A stretch of DNA of 64,000 bases from Flammulina velutipes. Its lineage: Eukaryota; Basidiomycota; Agaricomycetes; Agaricales; Physalacriaceae. Numbering within the stretch: the first letter of the stretch is position 1; each line of letters begins with the position of its first letter. This document shows, piece after piece, positions 24,401 to 36,465 of the stretch. The notes beneath the pieces are model-generated. The model saw only the letters and a list, made by a program, of their open reading frames with translations, did no database searches and was not told the DNA's origin. The stretch spans positions 248,001 to 312,000 of the forward strand of contig CM022377.1 in assembly GCA_011800155.1 (NCBI GenBank). Reading direction: 5' to 3'. The position numbers and the translations under genes were made by a program.

Positions 24401-27400
24401 ATTGTACGGCATTAGCGCTGACTACGAGGATGATGAGGGTCTCATTCAAAAGCGTGCTGACATTATCCATTCTGCTGCTGCCTTGCTGGAAAAGTGCCAA
24501 CTTCTCAAGTATGAGCGATCCTCGGGACGATTCCAAAGTACCGAACTCGGACGCATCGCATCGCATTACTACGTCACGTACAACTCGATGATGGTCTACA
24601 ACCAACATTTGCGACCAACGATGTCGAGCCTCGAGTTATTCAGGGTGTTTGCGTTATCTAACGAGTTTAAACTTCTTCCGGTGAGACTATCTTCCTGCCT
24701 GTCAAGTGTGTGCGTGTGCTCATGTTCTCTTCCAGGTTCGTCAAGAGGAGAAACTTGAACTTGCGAAATTATTAGAACGTGTGCCTATACCTGTCAAAGA
24801 AAGTGTTGAGGAACCTGCAGCCAAGATCAACGTTCTTCTACAAGCGTATATCTCACAACTCAAGCTTGATGGTTAGTTTCCGTTGTCATATGTTTCTTGC
24901 CTTTTTCTGACCCGTCTCAGGTTTTGTGCTTGTTGCTGATATGGTCTTCGTTCAACAATCTGCCGGCCGTATACTGCGGGCTATGTTTGAGATTTGCCTC
25001 AAACGTGGATGGGCAGGACCTGCTAAGGCTGCACTTGATCTTTGCAAGATGGTTGAGAAGCGGATGTGAGTTGTCGATGCTCTTCGTCTCTTTCCGTTCG
25101 TGACTGATTATATCTCTATAGGTGGGGATCAATGACTCCTTTGAGACAATTCAAAGGTGTTCCAGCAGATGTCATCCGGAAAGCGGAAGGCAAACAATTC
25201 GTGAGTTATTATAGAAATGTCTAAGCATATTTGCTAATATAGTTTGGTTAGCCGTGGTATCGATACTTCGATCTGGTGAGCCGTTCGACTTGTTACTTCT
25301 ACACATCGCTAACCTTAGATTTCAGAGCCCACCAGAAATCGGCGAACTTATTGGAATGGCGAACGCTGGAAGGCTTGTACATAGGCTCGTGCACAATTTC
25401 CCCAAGTTGCAGTACGTCTTCGTTTGCTTTGATCATCGAAAATTTTGCTCATGTTGTCGTTAGACTCCAGGCGCAAGTTCAGCCTATCACAAGGTCGTTG
25501 TTGCGAATTGACCTTTCCATTATCCCCGACTTCCAATGGGACGAAAAAGTGCACGGCGGCTCCGAGTCTTTCCTCATCCTCGTAGAGGACGTCGACGGCG
25601 AGGTCATCCTCTTCCACGACAGTTTCATTCTCCGACAACGTTATGCTGAAGACGAACACAATGTCACCATAACGGTACCTATGTTTGAGCCCGTCCCTCC
25701 GAACTACTACATCTCCATCATCTCCGACCGTTGGCTACACTCCGAGACCCGACTGCCAATATCGTTCAAACATCTCATATTACCCGAGAAATTCCCTCCG
25801 CCAACCAACCTCTTGGACCTGCAGCCGCTTCCTATATCCGAACTCAAGAACAAAGAGTACGAGAGCATCTACACATCTACAATCAGCACTTTCAACAAGA
25901 TCCAAACGCAGGTCTTCCAGGCCCTATACAATTCGGACGAGAACGTCTTTGTTGGCGCGCCCACAGGGAGCGGAAAGACTATATGTGCAGAGTTCGCTCT
26001 TTTACATCTATGGAAGAAGCCCAATGCTCAGAGGGCGGTGTGTATCGAGCCGTACCAGGATATGGTTGACCAGCGAGTGGAGGAGTGGAAGGCCAAGTTT
26101 TCAGGACTTCAAGGGGGCAAAGAAATCGTCAGTCTTACTGGAGAAGCCAGCGCCGATTTGCGATTGTTAGAGAAGGGCGATCTTATCATTTGCACGCCGT
26201 CACAGGTAAGTTATTCTATGTCACGTATCCGGAAGCTGGTGCTAATGTTTTCTGCAGTGGGATGTTCTTTCTCGACGTTGGCGGCAGCGCAAGAATGTCC
26301 AGAACGTTGGCCTGCTCATCTGTGACGAGGTACAGCTGGTGGGTGGTGAGGTTGGCCCAACGTACGAAGTCGTTATCTCGCGAACCAGATACGTTTCTGC
26401 GCAGACCGAGATCAAGACGCGTATTGTCGCATGCGGGGTATCACTTGCCAACGCAAGAGATTTAGGAGAGTGGATGGGTGCACCGGCACATACTATCTTC
26501 AATTTCTCTCCCAGGTACGCGATATCCTTTCTCATATGTCCCCTTTGTTTACGCTCGTGTTTAGTGCTCGACCTCTCGACATGGACATACATCTTCAGTC
26601 TTTCCAGATCCCCCATTTCCCGTCGCTTATGATCTCTATGGCCAAGCCGGCTTACCTTTCCATCGTGGAGCACTCTCTGAACAAGCCAGTGATCATCTTC
26701 GTTCCATCCCGCAAGCAGTGCCGAATGACTGCTGACGACCTCATGATCCACTGTACTGCTGACGACAAACCCGACCGATTCCTGCAAGCAGAGCTTTCTG
26801 ACATCCAACCACATCTTGATCATCTGCGCGATGATGGCCTCAAGGAGACTCTGAGCAAGGGTATCGCGTACTTCCATGAGGCGATGGATAGGCAGGACAA
26901 GCGGATCGTGCAACGTCTGTTCGAGAGCGGAGCTGTGCAGGTTTTGATTGCGTCGAAGGACAGCGCATGGTCCTTGCCTGTTGCGAGCTACATGGTGATC
27001 ATCATGGGCGTGCAGTCCTACGAAGGAAAGGAACATCGATATGTTGACTATCCCGTTATGGACGTGCTGCAGATGATGGGTCGCGCGTGTCGGCCGAGGG
27101 AGGACGAACGGAGTCGCTGTGTCTTGATGTGCCAACAGACACGCAAAGATTTCTATAAGAAATTCTTGGCTGAAGGCTTGCCGATTGAAAGTCATTTGGC
27201 TACGCATCTCCTGCATGATTATTTCTTGGCTGAGATTGTCGTGAAGACGATCGAGAACAAGCAAGACGCAATGGTATGTCCGACATTTGGCGGGGAGTTT
27301 CGTACGCTGACTGTTCTCAGGATATTCTTACGTGGACGTACTTCTACCGACGGATGACACAAAACCCGAATTACTACAACCTTCACAACGTTAGCCACCA

Positions 27401-28707
27401 ACATCTCTCTGACCATCTTTCTGAGCTCGTTGAAAACACCCTTTCGGATCTCGTTAACTCGAAATGTATACTAATCGGTGAGCTTCTTGTCTTGGGGTTG
27501 CTTCGACTCTCTGACATGTTTGATCAGAGGAGGACATGGATGTCTCGCCACTCAACCTCGGAATGATTGCCGCATATTACAACATTTCTTGTGCGTACTG
27601 AGCTTCTTCATAATGTTTGTATCACTAACGTTGTTCTAGACGTCACGGTCGAAGTTTATACGTTGTCATTGAAAGAGCGGACGAAGCTCAAGGGACTGTT
27701 GGAGGTCGTTTCATCATCTGCCGAGTTCGAAGCAATTCCTATTCGCCGACACGAGGATGCCATACTTAGGCGGTTGTACGACCGCCTGCCCGTCAAAATC
27801 GACACCGTCAACTTCGAGGCTCCGCATTTCAAGTCCTTCCTTCTTCTCCAGGCCCACTTCAGTCGGATACAGCTTCCCGCCGACCTTATTGCGGACCAGA
27901 AACTTGTGCTGGAGAAGGTGTTGAACCTGTTGTCGGCATGTGTGGATGTCATGAGTTCAAATGGTTGGTTGAGCGCCCTGGGTGCTATGGATCTGGCCCA
28001 AATGTGTGTACAGGCAGTTTGGGATAGGGACTCGCCTCTCCGACAGGTTCCCCATTTCGAACAGGATGTAAGTTTCTAGCGTTATCGCCGTTGCAAAATT
28101 TTACTGACACTGGATTTAGCTCATCAAGCGCTGCAACGCAGCTGGGATCGAGTCTGTTTATGATATTATGGAGATGGAGGATGACAAGCGAACGGAGTTG
28201 TTGAAGATGTCAAACGCCCAGATGTAAGTGTTTGTTCCATTATTATTAATATTTTCTGACGATTTCTTTAGGCAAGACGTTGCAGCCTTTGTGAACTCGT
28301 ATCCGACGCTCGACGTCACACACGAACTTGTCAAAGACGAATATACGGCTGGCCAATCGATCGCACTACAAGTCAGCCTCTCGCGAGACGTTGACGAAGA
28401 TGACGAAGAGACTGACCAAAATGTCGTGGCACCGTTCTACCCTGTTCGGAAGCTGGCGAATTGGTGGCTTGTGGTTGGGGAACCATCGACGAGGCAATTG
28501 TTGGTTATCAAGAAGGTCACGGTCAACAAGAGTCTTGGGGTGAAACTCGAATTCTCTTTGCCCAAGGGCAAGCATTCTTTGAAGCTGTATGTCATTTGCG
28601 ACTCGTATGTGGGCGCTGACCACGATATCGCGCTGGATGAGTTGGACGTTGCAGAGGGTGAGGATTCGGACAGTGATGACGATGATAGTGATGCTATGGA
28701 GGAGTAG
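21455..28707 (+). CDS. BRR2: Pre-mRNA splicing helicase Brr2 (U5 snRNP 200 kDa)
   Basis: Sixteen exons (21455-23026, 23074-24323, 24374-24680, 24736-24871, 24921-25065, 25122-25200, 25252-25275, 25326-25411, 25464-26205, 26258-26514, 26565-27273, 27321-27477, 27528-27590, 27640-28067, 28120-28223, 28272-28707) sum to 6,495 nt, 2,164 residues, the usual Brr2 size. Brr2 is the U5 snRNP ATPase that unwinds U4/U6 during spliceosome activation. The N-terminus ([19 protein letters not shown]) matches Brr2, followed by an acidic run (~residues 215-255). Helicase cassette 1: Walker A APTGAGKT (split by intron 1), DEIH box, [15 protein letters not shown], then winged-helix and Sec63 regions. Cassette 2: Walker A APTGSGKT, degenerate DEVQ in place of DExH, and MMGRACRP, then a second Sec63 region and acidic tail. 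The asymmetry is a known feature: only cassette 1 is an active helicase. Confidence 0.98.
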
Positions 28708-29293
28708 ATCTGTGTTGTATTATTTCTTGGTGCAAGCCTGCTGTACTGTACTTTTATTTTACTTGCTTTCCATCAACACATGGCATGAAATGTGATCCAA
28801 ACTTGAAATGGTGAACATCAAGAGGCACAGGAGGATAAACTATTCCATAAGTCCAACGAAGAGTCGTAGAAGACCCACGTACATAATAATTCATTATCGC
28901 GCGGCAGAAGCCTCAGTGTTTTCCCAAGATATGTGTGGCGCAATGGGCCAACCATAGGCCTACACTCCACGGCGGCGAATGCGCCGCAGCAGAATAGCAG
29001 CTCAAACACTGTCATGTCATGCAAATATAGCACAGGAAAAAAGCTATTAGTAGATCGTTCTAAAGAATTAATGTAAATGAATTATTGTAGGTGCAGGTAC
29101 GGGAAAACGTCAAGAGTTTGTCCAGAGTCCGGAAACATATTAGTTAGAGATAATAGGAAACGAAAGAGCATTAAGCGAGCATGTACGATAGCAGGAGGAA
29201 CGTGGCATATAAAGCGATAGACAGGGGGAAAAGAAAGAATGCAGCAAAAAAGCTTTTTAAATGACGTGAAAGGCGTTCGTTTGTTCGTGGGAT
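28708..29293. other. Intergenic, convergent 3' ends
   Basis: About 590 nt between the 3' ends of BRR2 and the convergent unknown gene. No supported coding sequence; presumably both 3' UTRs and polyadenylation signals. Confidence 0.5.
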
Positions 29294-30014
29294 TCATGAC
29301 TGGCGCGTGCGCAGCCTGCGTGCCTCCGCTGTGACGTTCCACGCCGTCCTAACCATCTCGACGATGCGGGTATCGCGGACCCCCAAGCCAAGGACGTTCT
29401 TCCAAAGACCCATGTTGAAGCGGAAGTGGCGCTCAAAGACATCATCGGGGATGCGCGACATGGTCTGCGCCATGGCCGCGGCGTTGGGGAACTCGTCTAC
29501 GACACTGACGGGGAGCATTTGGTAAGCGAGGGCATTGGCGTCGGGTTCGAGACCGAGACCGAAGAGAAGAAGCAGCGGAAATGAGCGCGGGTGGGGGACG
29601 GAGGTGAGTGCGTTTACGGTGGGGAGGGAGACGTAGAGGCCCTGGGAGGTGGGGTAAGGGACGGGACGAGCAGATCCAGGTGCGGGAGGTGGTATAATGT
29701 CTACTCGGAAGCCCTGGGCATACAGTTCGCGGTCGATGGGTACGACGAGTGGGGGTCCAGTGCCATTTTGGGTGATAGTATACAACGCGAGAACGTGCGT
29801 AGGGATACGAGCATCCTTCAGAACGGGGAGATCCATAGTGGATGGCATATCATCTGGAGAGGAAAAGGCAGGTGGAACCTTCTGGACATTCAGATAGAGA
29901 CATAAGGCACTGTGGGCGGGTTTCGTTGGCACTTGATACGATCCAAATGTGCATGACTCACTGAAGTGCGTCTCCTCCACATCGGTCGAGAAAAGACTGT
30001 GGTTGACGCGACAT
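29294..30014 (-). CDS. Conserved-looking hypothetical protein, unknown family
   Basis: Two exons, 30014-29962 and 29909-29294, joined over a 52-nt GT-AG intron, give 222 residues starting MSRQPQSFLDRCGG. I do not recognise a family. Visible features: a hydrophobic strand-rich start after the junction (HALCLYLNVQKVPPAFSS), several Pro-rich turns (DIIPPPAPGSARPVPYP), a leucine run in the middle (SFPLLLLFGLGLEPDAN), and an amphipathic helical C-terminal half ending NVTAEARRLRTRQS. There is no signal peptide and no clear transmembrane helix. The single 616-nt open exon, matched splice phases and good codon flow argue for a real gene. Without the intron the only upstream starts would be non-ATG. 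Confidence 0.65.
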
Positions 30015-31004
30015 GGTCGTTTTCAGTTGGTGGAAAGAGGCGTGATGGTAGTAAAGGGCGTGAAGATGTATAAGGAGGGTGTTTCTACACAGATAGAGCA
30101 CAGAATGTCCTGTTTTTTCTGGTTTAGTCGACTATGACATTACACGTTAGTTATCTAAAGCATGTCGTGTCAAAGTCAGAAAACATACATTTTCGTGATA
30201 AGCCGCAGGATATAACCACAAAGAAATGTCAGAGTCGTTAGAACATGCAGCAGCCCACGGAACGCAAAGGAAAAACGCGGAAAAGGGAAACGAACGCGGA
30301 AAGAAGAAGGTTGAAAAAATACCGATCGCAAATTGACGCGACCCGTGTCGGTGTGGCGATGCCCTGCGTTTCAAACATTCGAGCCCGAGTACTCGCTCGG
30401 CTTCTTCCTATCATGAACTGTCAAGAAAATTCGACCTTGCATATTGTTCCTCGACTATGTTCTCTTCTATGGGCGCGCTTGGTCTACTGGCATACTGGCA
30501 CAATTAAATCTGACCATCTGTCACGGTCAAGAATGGTAATGAACGTCGAGGAGTTGGTTTGCGTAAAACCCCCTTCTAGGAAACTGTTCTTTAGATGTCA
30601 TGGCAAACACAAACACGCTTCATGATATACGGAGTCACGGGCGCCTTTCTTCACTCGAGCGGTCAGTAAGTACTTGACCTATTCATCGAATTCTGTAATA
30701 AATGTATTGGAATGACGCATACTCAGGGACCAGTTCGAACTTTCCAGTCTCCTCTGGGTGCGATGGCAACAACCAATCGACAATCGATCTCATTGTGTCC
30801 AAACTGAGGCGTGGCGCTGTTTGAACAAAGGGATTTTTTCCCTTTAAGTATCGTACGTTGTCCACACTGGCCCATTGTCAACGTCGATTGTTCGATTGAA
30901 GGCAGCCGAGATTTCTATAAAGCTCCCCCCGTTCGCTTTTCCGAGCTCATACTATTTTCCCTCACCAAGGCGTCCAACATCCATTTATTTTAACCTTGAT
31001 TAAC
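30015..31004. other. Divergent intergenic region with TATA box
   Basis: About 1 kb between the unknown gene (-) and the small GTTYF-repeat gene (+). No supported coding sequence. A TATA-like TATAAA lies at 30916-30921, 84 nt before the ATG at 31005, followed by a C-run. This fits a core promoter for the plus-strand gene. Confidence 0.5.
30916..30921 (+). promoter_or_regulatory. TATA-like box for the 31005 gene
   Basis: TATAAA within ttctataaagctcccccc, 84 nt upstream of the start codon. Position and context fit a fungal core promoter; a strong TATA box often marks regulated or highly expressed genes. No experimental support. Confidence 0.45.
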
Positions 31005-31585
31005 ATGTCTGTCTACGCTGCTGGTGCGTTCGATTATCTATTTCTTGTATTTCAGTACTCATTTTTGTTGTAGCTCGTCTATACCCTCGCCCTTCTGCTA
31101 TGCCACTCAACTGTTTCATGGTGCCACCGCCCCCACTCTACTATTTCCCAAATGGCCTCGTCTTCCTCGCGCCGCTTCCGGTCCGCTTGCCCTCCCCAGG
31201 CGCCATCAAAGTACAGGGAACTACCTACTTCCTCGATAACCATCGTTCGTACGACATCTCAGGGCCATTGAACGTCAACGGTACCACATACTTCCCCCAG
31301 TCAGTTGTCGAGGATGTGACTTGCGCTGAAACCGAGAACACGGATTACATTCCCGGCTCGTATGTCAAGAATGGCACGACATTCTTCCCACCGCCTCAGT
31401 TTAACACGCCCGCTTTGACGGATGCGTCTTCGTTGCCATCGACTTCGCCCGCGTCCTCGGCCTATAACTCTCCTACTATCGAGAAGGACTGTCCCTTGAA
31501 GGGACAGGACGATAACGATAGGAAGATGCTACTTGATATTCATGATGCCTTCACTTTCCACGGCAGGAGGCGCAGCATTGTCTAA
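31005..31585 (+). CDS. Small protein with three GTTYF repeats, unknown
   Basis: Exons 31005-31023 and 31074-31585 join in phase over a 50-nt intron to give 176 residues (MSVYAAARLYPRPSAM start). I do not recognise the family. Its clear feature is a short internal repeat: KVQGTTYFLDN (about residues 53-63), NVNGTTYFPQS and VKNGTTFFPPP, each spaced by some 20-35 residues and separated by acidic or polar linkers, suggesting repeated beta-hairpin units. Before them lies a Pro-rich hydrophobic stretch (FMVPPPPLYYFPNGLVF) and after them a Ser/Thr/Pro linker and an acidic-to-basic tail (DIHDAFTFHGRRRSIV). No N-terminal signal peptide. A TATA box sits 84 nt upstream. Confidence 0.7.
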
Positions 31586-32095
31586 TGATTCCGATCTCTG
31601 TCTTCGGACGGGATACCCATAATACCACAGTACAGCCTAGATTGCTCGTGCTGTTTCAATGATGCCCTACAGATTGTATACGAATCAAGTACCTACAGTT
31701 TCTTCTCCGAGACGTTTACTATCACTATTTTCTTACTAATACTTTCGGCCAAGCCCTTTCTGACTTTTTGAGTCTCAGTTACCCAGTGTTACTGTACTAT
31801 GTAGTCTGTAGCGCACGAAATAGCCACTGTTGTCAGCCAACGCCAATCGGGCTACCGGGCCGACGATCATTGTCAAGTCAACTTGTTCAGTAACCACGAC
31901 CACACTGCCTATTACTATGCCTTTTCCTTCGAGTATCCACCGGACGCGCTTGTATCCAAAGGGACACTCCTCGCCTTAATCCTTGGAGGTGGGATGCCCA
32001 GGATTACCGCACGGTCGCAATGGGGACGCCTCAGGGAACGCAGTACTTAATACTGTGTGCCGCCCCGGCTCGCACGCAATACAACCTCTCCTACA
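31586..32095. other. Intergenic upstream of GH76 copy 1
   Basis: About 510 nt. No coding sequence supported; likely 3' UTR of the preceding gene and the promoter of the first GH76 gene. Confidence 0.5.
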
Positions 32096-33566
32096 ATGCC
32101 TCTATACTTGAAGACGTTCCTCGTCGTCGCGACTGCTAGCGCGTTCAGCCTGGTAAACGGAAAATGCGAAAAGTACCTTACGGAAGCCAAGAAAGCTGCT
32201 GCCGACCTCCAGTCAAAGTACTTTGTCCCAGGCGGCACATATAGAGATCAATACGTGTGGATAAGCGCAGTCAATGACTGGCATCTGCGGCGCCGTTCGT
32301 CTTTGCACTCTTGCTCGTGTTTGCTACGCTGACTTTCCCTTCCTTTAGTGGATGCGCTTACGGGTGAAAAGACACACGAATCCATAATCAACACTGTTTT
32401 TCTCAATGAGATGGGCCATCTACTTAGTGAAGTCTCTTTTGACGACGTGCAGTGGGTGGCTATCGATTACATGTCCGCTGGTAACAAGGTGGAGGCGAAC
32501 AAGTTCTTTGAAATTGCGGCCAAAGCCAAGGATACTGGGTACTGTGGGGGAGGCTGTAAGCACATCACTTTCTCTCATTGTGTTTGTCTGACGAGCTAGC
32601 CAGTATGGTGGAGTGGTGCTAAAGACTATAAAAATGCTATCGTATGTCGCGCGCTGCCCTTCGTTTGTGCTCAGTCTAATTTTTGACCAGACCAATGAAC
32701 TTTATATGGCGATGACTGGTCTCATGTTTGAAAAGACCGAGGACCAAAGGTATCTGAAAGAACTCAAAGATAGTAAGTTCCCAACTGGATGAGGTACTAC
32801 TTACTCATCTCGCCTTCTAGTTTGGAAGTGGTTCGAAGCTTCAGATATGAAGGGTAAAAACAAACGCAAGTATTCCATCGTATTCTTCGACTCTACAAAG
32901 TCTCACCCCCTTACAGTCTATAACGATGGTTTAACGAGACAGGGTGATCCGGCGGGTATTTGCAAAAACAACCAACAGACTCAATGGTAATCTTGAATTT
33001 AAATCCATACTTCCGGTCTCATTTCTTGTTAGGACATACAACCAGGGTGTTATCCTTGTCGGTTTAGGCTACATATACAAATGTCAGATCGAGTTCTATC
33101 TTTTAGGATGCACACTGACTTCCTATACAGTCACGGGTGACTTCAAAGTAGTCCAGTATGCTTGGGAAATCATGAACGCCATCAAATTAGACCTTACCAA
33201 AGATGGGGCATTGCATGAATCCTGTGATTCGGATCCAAAAAAGCCATGTAATGCCGACCAGCAGTCATTCAAGGGGATTCTTGTAGGCTACATGTACGTC
33301 TCTCGATGCTATCTCGCAAGCTCTCTGACTGACGGTTCTTACGCAGGGCGTGGTTCTTGAGCATAACAGGGAAAGACGACGGAGACACGTACAGCAAATT
33401 CATCCAACAGCAAGGGGACATGGTATTGGCAAACGCAAAAGGCAGTGACGGCTTTTATGGCAATGTGTGGGCTAGTAATAAAGTCGAAGGCGCGGTCCAA
33501 TTCACGGGTCCTTCCCAGGGCTCTGCCCTGGGTGCGCTGGTGGCTGCTGCGTCACAGAATTGCTGA
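32096..33566 (+). CDS. Secreted GH76 family glycosidase, copy 1
   Basis: Nine exons sum to 1,074 nt, 357 residues. GH76 enzymes are alpha-1,6-mannanases or related transglycosidases acting on mannans outside the cell or in the wall. A cleavable signal peptide (MPLYLKTFLVVATASAFSLVNG, cut just before KCEKY) begins the protein. The (alpha/alpha)6-barrel landmarks are present: DDVQW, holding the paired aspartates expected at the active site, GGGLWWSGAKDYKNAI, a TNELY helix start, and the near-universal QTQWTYNQG. The C-terminus ends AAASQNC with no GPI-anchor tail, so it is probably freely secreted. One intron (32866-32916) uses a GC donor (gcaagt). An extra intron interrupts TQW|TYNQG, absent from copy 2. 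Confidence 0.93.
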
Positions 33567-34064
33567 AGGACTCATCGCTGGCACGATGACATGAAGCTCT
33601 TGGACACTCTTAAATTATATCATGATTATTCGGGAGGACTATATTTAATGTATTACTATGAGCACTGTAACGGTAGGGCACTACTTTGTATACCGGTATC
33701 GAAGATGATCGCGATCTGGAGACGAAATCGTGGCGCATGGTTTTGAAACACTGTTATATGCGGGTTCGAGGGATTGGTAACAGTTAATTCAAAACTTCTG
33801 GCCTTCCTAAACAGGCGTTTCATAGGTCTGAAGAGTGGTCAGCTTCTGTCAGTGTTATGATCGACTTGCAGTGTCGATCATTTTGAACTTGCACTCAACC
33901 CTCACATTGATCTCCTCCCAACAATGCGCACTGGTAACTAGCAGTCAACTGAAACGCATGACCACATGTACGAACTCCACGGATCGTCACATGGGATGCA
34001 GACACACTGTACATAAAAAGTTCTAGCTTCTACTTAGGACCACTTGGAACCCTTTCTCTTCAGC
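33567..34064. other. Intergenic between tandem GH76 genes
   Basis: About 500 nt separating the two tandem glycosidase genes. It contains an A-rich TATA-like acataaaaag near 34012, about 50 nt before the copy 2 start. No coding sequence supported. Confidence 0.45.
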
Positions 34065-35469
34065 ATGACACACTCCTTAGCCGCTCTCGTCCTCCTCGGG
34101 CCTACTCTTGTCAATTGTCTGTGCCAAAAGTATGTCGACGCTGCAGTCAGCGCTGCTGCCAACCTGCAGTCAAGATACTTTGGCGCGGACGGTACGTACG
34201 GAGACCAGGCGATCTGGATAAGCGCCGTAGATGATTGGCATCTCCAACGATGTGCGCGTTTCATTCTCATCTTTTCTCTCCCCATGCTTACTTGAGTGGG
34301 TAGTGGACGCGCTTACGGGCCAGTCGACGTATTCGTCAGTCATTGACACCGTCTATCACGGAAATGAGGATTATTTGGAGAACGGAGGGTCGTACGACGA
34401 CGTGCAATGGGTATCCATCGACTATCTCTTGTCTGGGAACGTGGAAATGGGCAAGAAGTACTACGACATTGCTAGCACGGCAGTGGATAGTACATATTGT
34501 GGTGGCGGATGTAAGCCCATTACATTCATTCTCATTTCTCTGTCTAATACCGGGTTGGACAGTGTTTTGGAGTGGGGCACGCGACTACAAAAACGCTATC
34601 GTATGTTTCGCGCCATTGCTGTGAATAATGTCCTTAATAATGATCTTTGCAGACTAACGAACTATACATGGCTACATCTGGTTACTTGTACGAGAAAACC
34701 CAGGACGATCAATACCTGACCAACCTCAAAAACAGTACGTCCCAATCCTTTCAAGATGCTCGGTGGACCTCATTTCCCTCTAGCTTGGGCGTGGCTAGCC
34801 GGCACCGGGATGAAAGGCGCAAATGGACGTATGTGTTATACCAGTATACCTGGCTTCGTTAAGCTGATCTATCGTAGTTTTCAATGACGGCTTGACCAAA
34901 GACGGAACCTGCGCCAACAACGGCCAGACCCAGTGGACATATAACCAAGGAGTGGTCCTCGTTGGTCTTGGATACCTTAACAAATGTAAACTTCCCACTC
35001 TCGTCTTTGAGCGCGCCCTAAATGTTCTATGAAGATGCTGGGTCCCAAGAAGCAGTGGCCACTGCATGGGAAATCATGAACGCCATAATTGAGAACCTCA
35101 CCATCGACTCTGGACTGCGCGAGTCATGCGAGTCGGATACCCAGATGAGATGTAATTCCGACCAACAATCATTCAAGGGCATCCTTGTGGAATACATGTA
35201 CATCTCCTCCTTCTATTTCGTCCTATCGTCACTCATATCCACGACTTCATAGGGCATGGTTCCTGAGTATAACAGGACGGGACGACGGGACGAAGTACAG
35301 CGACTTCATCAAGCTTCAGGCGGACAAGGTGCTGGCCAATGCAAGGGATGCCGATGGCTATTATAGCAATCTATGGTACGCGACGGACAAGGGTGCCGCG
35401 ACCAGAACGGGACCTTCTCAGGGTGCGGCCTTGGGAGCACTTGTGGCTGCTGCAGAGCAAAACTGTTGA
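34065..35469 (+). CDS. Secreted GH76 family glycosidase, copy 2
   Basis: Eight exons (34065-34251, 34304-34510, 34563-34600, 34653-34734, 34784-34828, 34878-34985, 35035-35197, 35253-35469) give 348 residues. Tandem paralogue of the preceding gene with matching exon phases. It has a signal peptide (MTHSLAALVLLGPTLVNC), the catalytic DDVQW pair, GGGLFWSGARDYKNAI, TNELYMATSGYLYEKT and QTQWTYNQGVVLVGLGYLNK. It lacks the intron that copy 1 carries within TQW|TYNQG, and the equivalent of copy 1's GC-donor intron has an ordinary GT donor (gtatgt). No GPI tail. Likely role: mannan or mannoprotein processing at or beyond the cell wall; substrate not determinable from sequence. Confidence 0.93.
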
Positions 35470-35645
35470 TTAGGTCGATAATCATGTATACCCACTTTCT
35501 TGCAAGTACTGAAGAACACCAAGCCACAGTACCTTAGGCATTAGGCTCTATGGACTATCAAAAACTTCAAACTTCAACGATTGATTATTGCTCAGGACAA
35601 ATTACACACTATACCAGGCAGGTACATATCGTTATACTTTATTCT

Positions 35646-36465
35646 TCAGGTAGTCTTGGAGACTACACCGTAAAACTGTTTCCCCTGGAGGGTGGCAATC
35701 TCCAATTCAAGCGCGGTAGGCTGTCGGGAACCATCGGGTCCAGCAAAGGTTCCAGCACCCCAAGGAGAACCTAGAGAGAATCATGAGTGCTAAGTAGGCG
35801 ACGCCACAGGTCATTGGTACTAACCACCACGAAGCTCAGGCACGTTGAACAGCTTAGCGGCAGCTGGTGTGTTACCGAAAGGCACGTATATGATGCCATG
35901 GTGAATGAATGTAGACTGCACTGCGATCGCAGTGCTCTCCTGGCCTCCCCCCAAGCCAGCGGTAGAGTAGAAGGCACCGACGTACTTGCCAGAAAGAGCT
36001 CCCTGAGCCCAAAGCGCGCCAGTAGCGTCCCAGAATGCCTATTATTATAGCTTATCAAGATGAATTCTTCATTCTTCGCACAGTGCACATACCTTCCATT
36101 GTGCTGGGAAGTTTCCGAAACGCGTCGGGATACCGAGAATGAAAGCGTCGTAGGTAGCAAGGGTGTCAGGATCGATGATGGGGTAGTCGGGTTTGGCGGG
36201 AGCATGGAGTAAATCAAGAATGTTTTGGGGAAGTGTCTCGGGAATTCTAAGATCGTTACAGATAAGGTTGTGGCGCGATGTCGGGGATGAGAGAACGTAC
36301 TGGAAGATTTTGGCATCGCCACCAGCAGCTTTGATACCTTCAAGCTCGGCCTCTGCGACTAAGCACAACGTTAGTGATCTACGCCTTTGGTGACAATGGT
36401 AGCGACGTACGTTTGGCGATGTGGCCGTACATAGAGTAAATGACAATCGCAACCTTGGGGGCCAT
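35646..36465 (-). CDS. NAD(P)H:quinone oxidoreductase QR2 (WrbA/flavodoxin fold)
   Basis: Five exons (36465-36411, 36358-36301, 36246-36093, 36038-35825, 35770-35646; 201 residues), with intron positions identical to QR1. It is a flavin-dependent quinone reductase starting [18 protein letters not shown], with [13 protein letters not shown] and [16 protein letters not shown], ending VVSKTT. Unlike QR1 there is no usable N-terminal extension. The ATG that aligns with QR1's first codon opens a different frame (MYFPWGKQS) that stops after a short distance, while the frame continuous with MAPK has no upstream ATG. The first in-frame ATG is therefore 36465. The 5' flank, including the bZIP/CRE-like element, is still alignable with QR1. 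It lies 25 kb away in the opposite orientation. Confidence 0.92.

Noticed and set aside
26242..27264. 340-codon open frame on the minus strand
   Set aside because: Lies antisense to BRR2 helicase exons, whose conserved motifs and in-phase splice sites explain the sequence.
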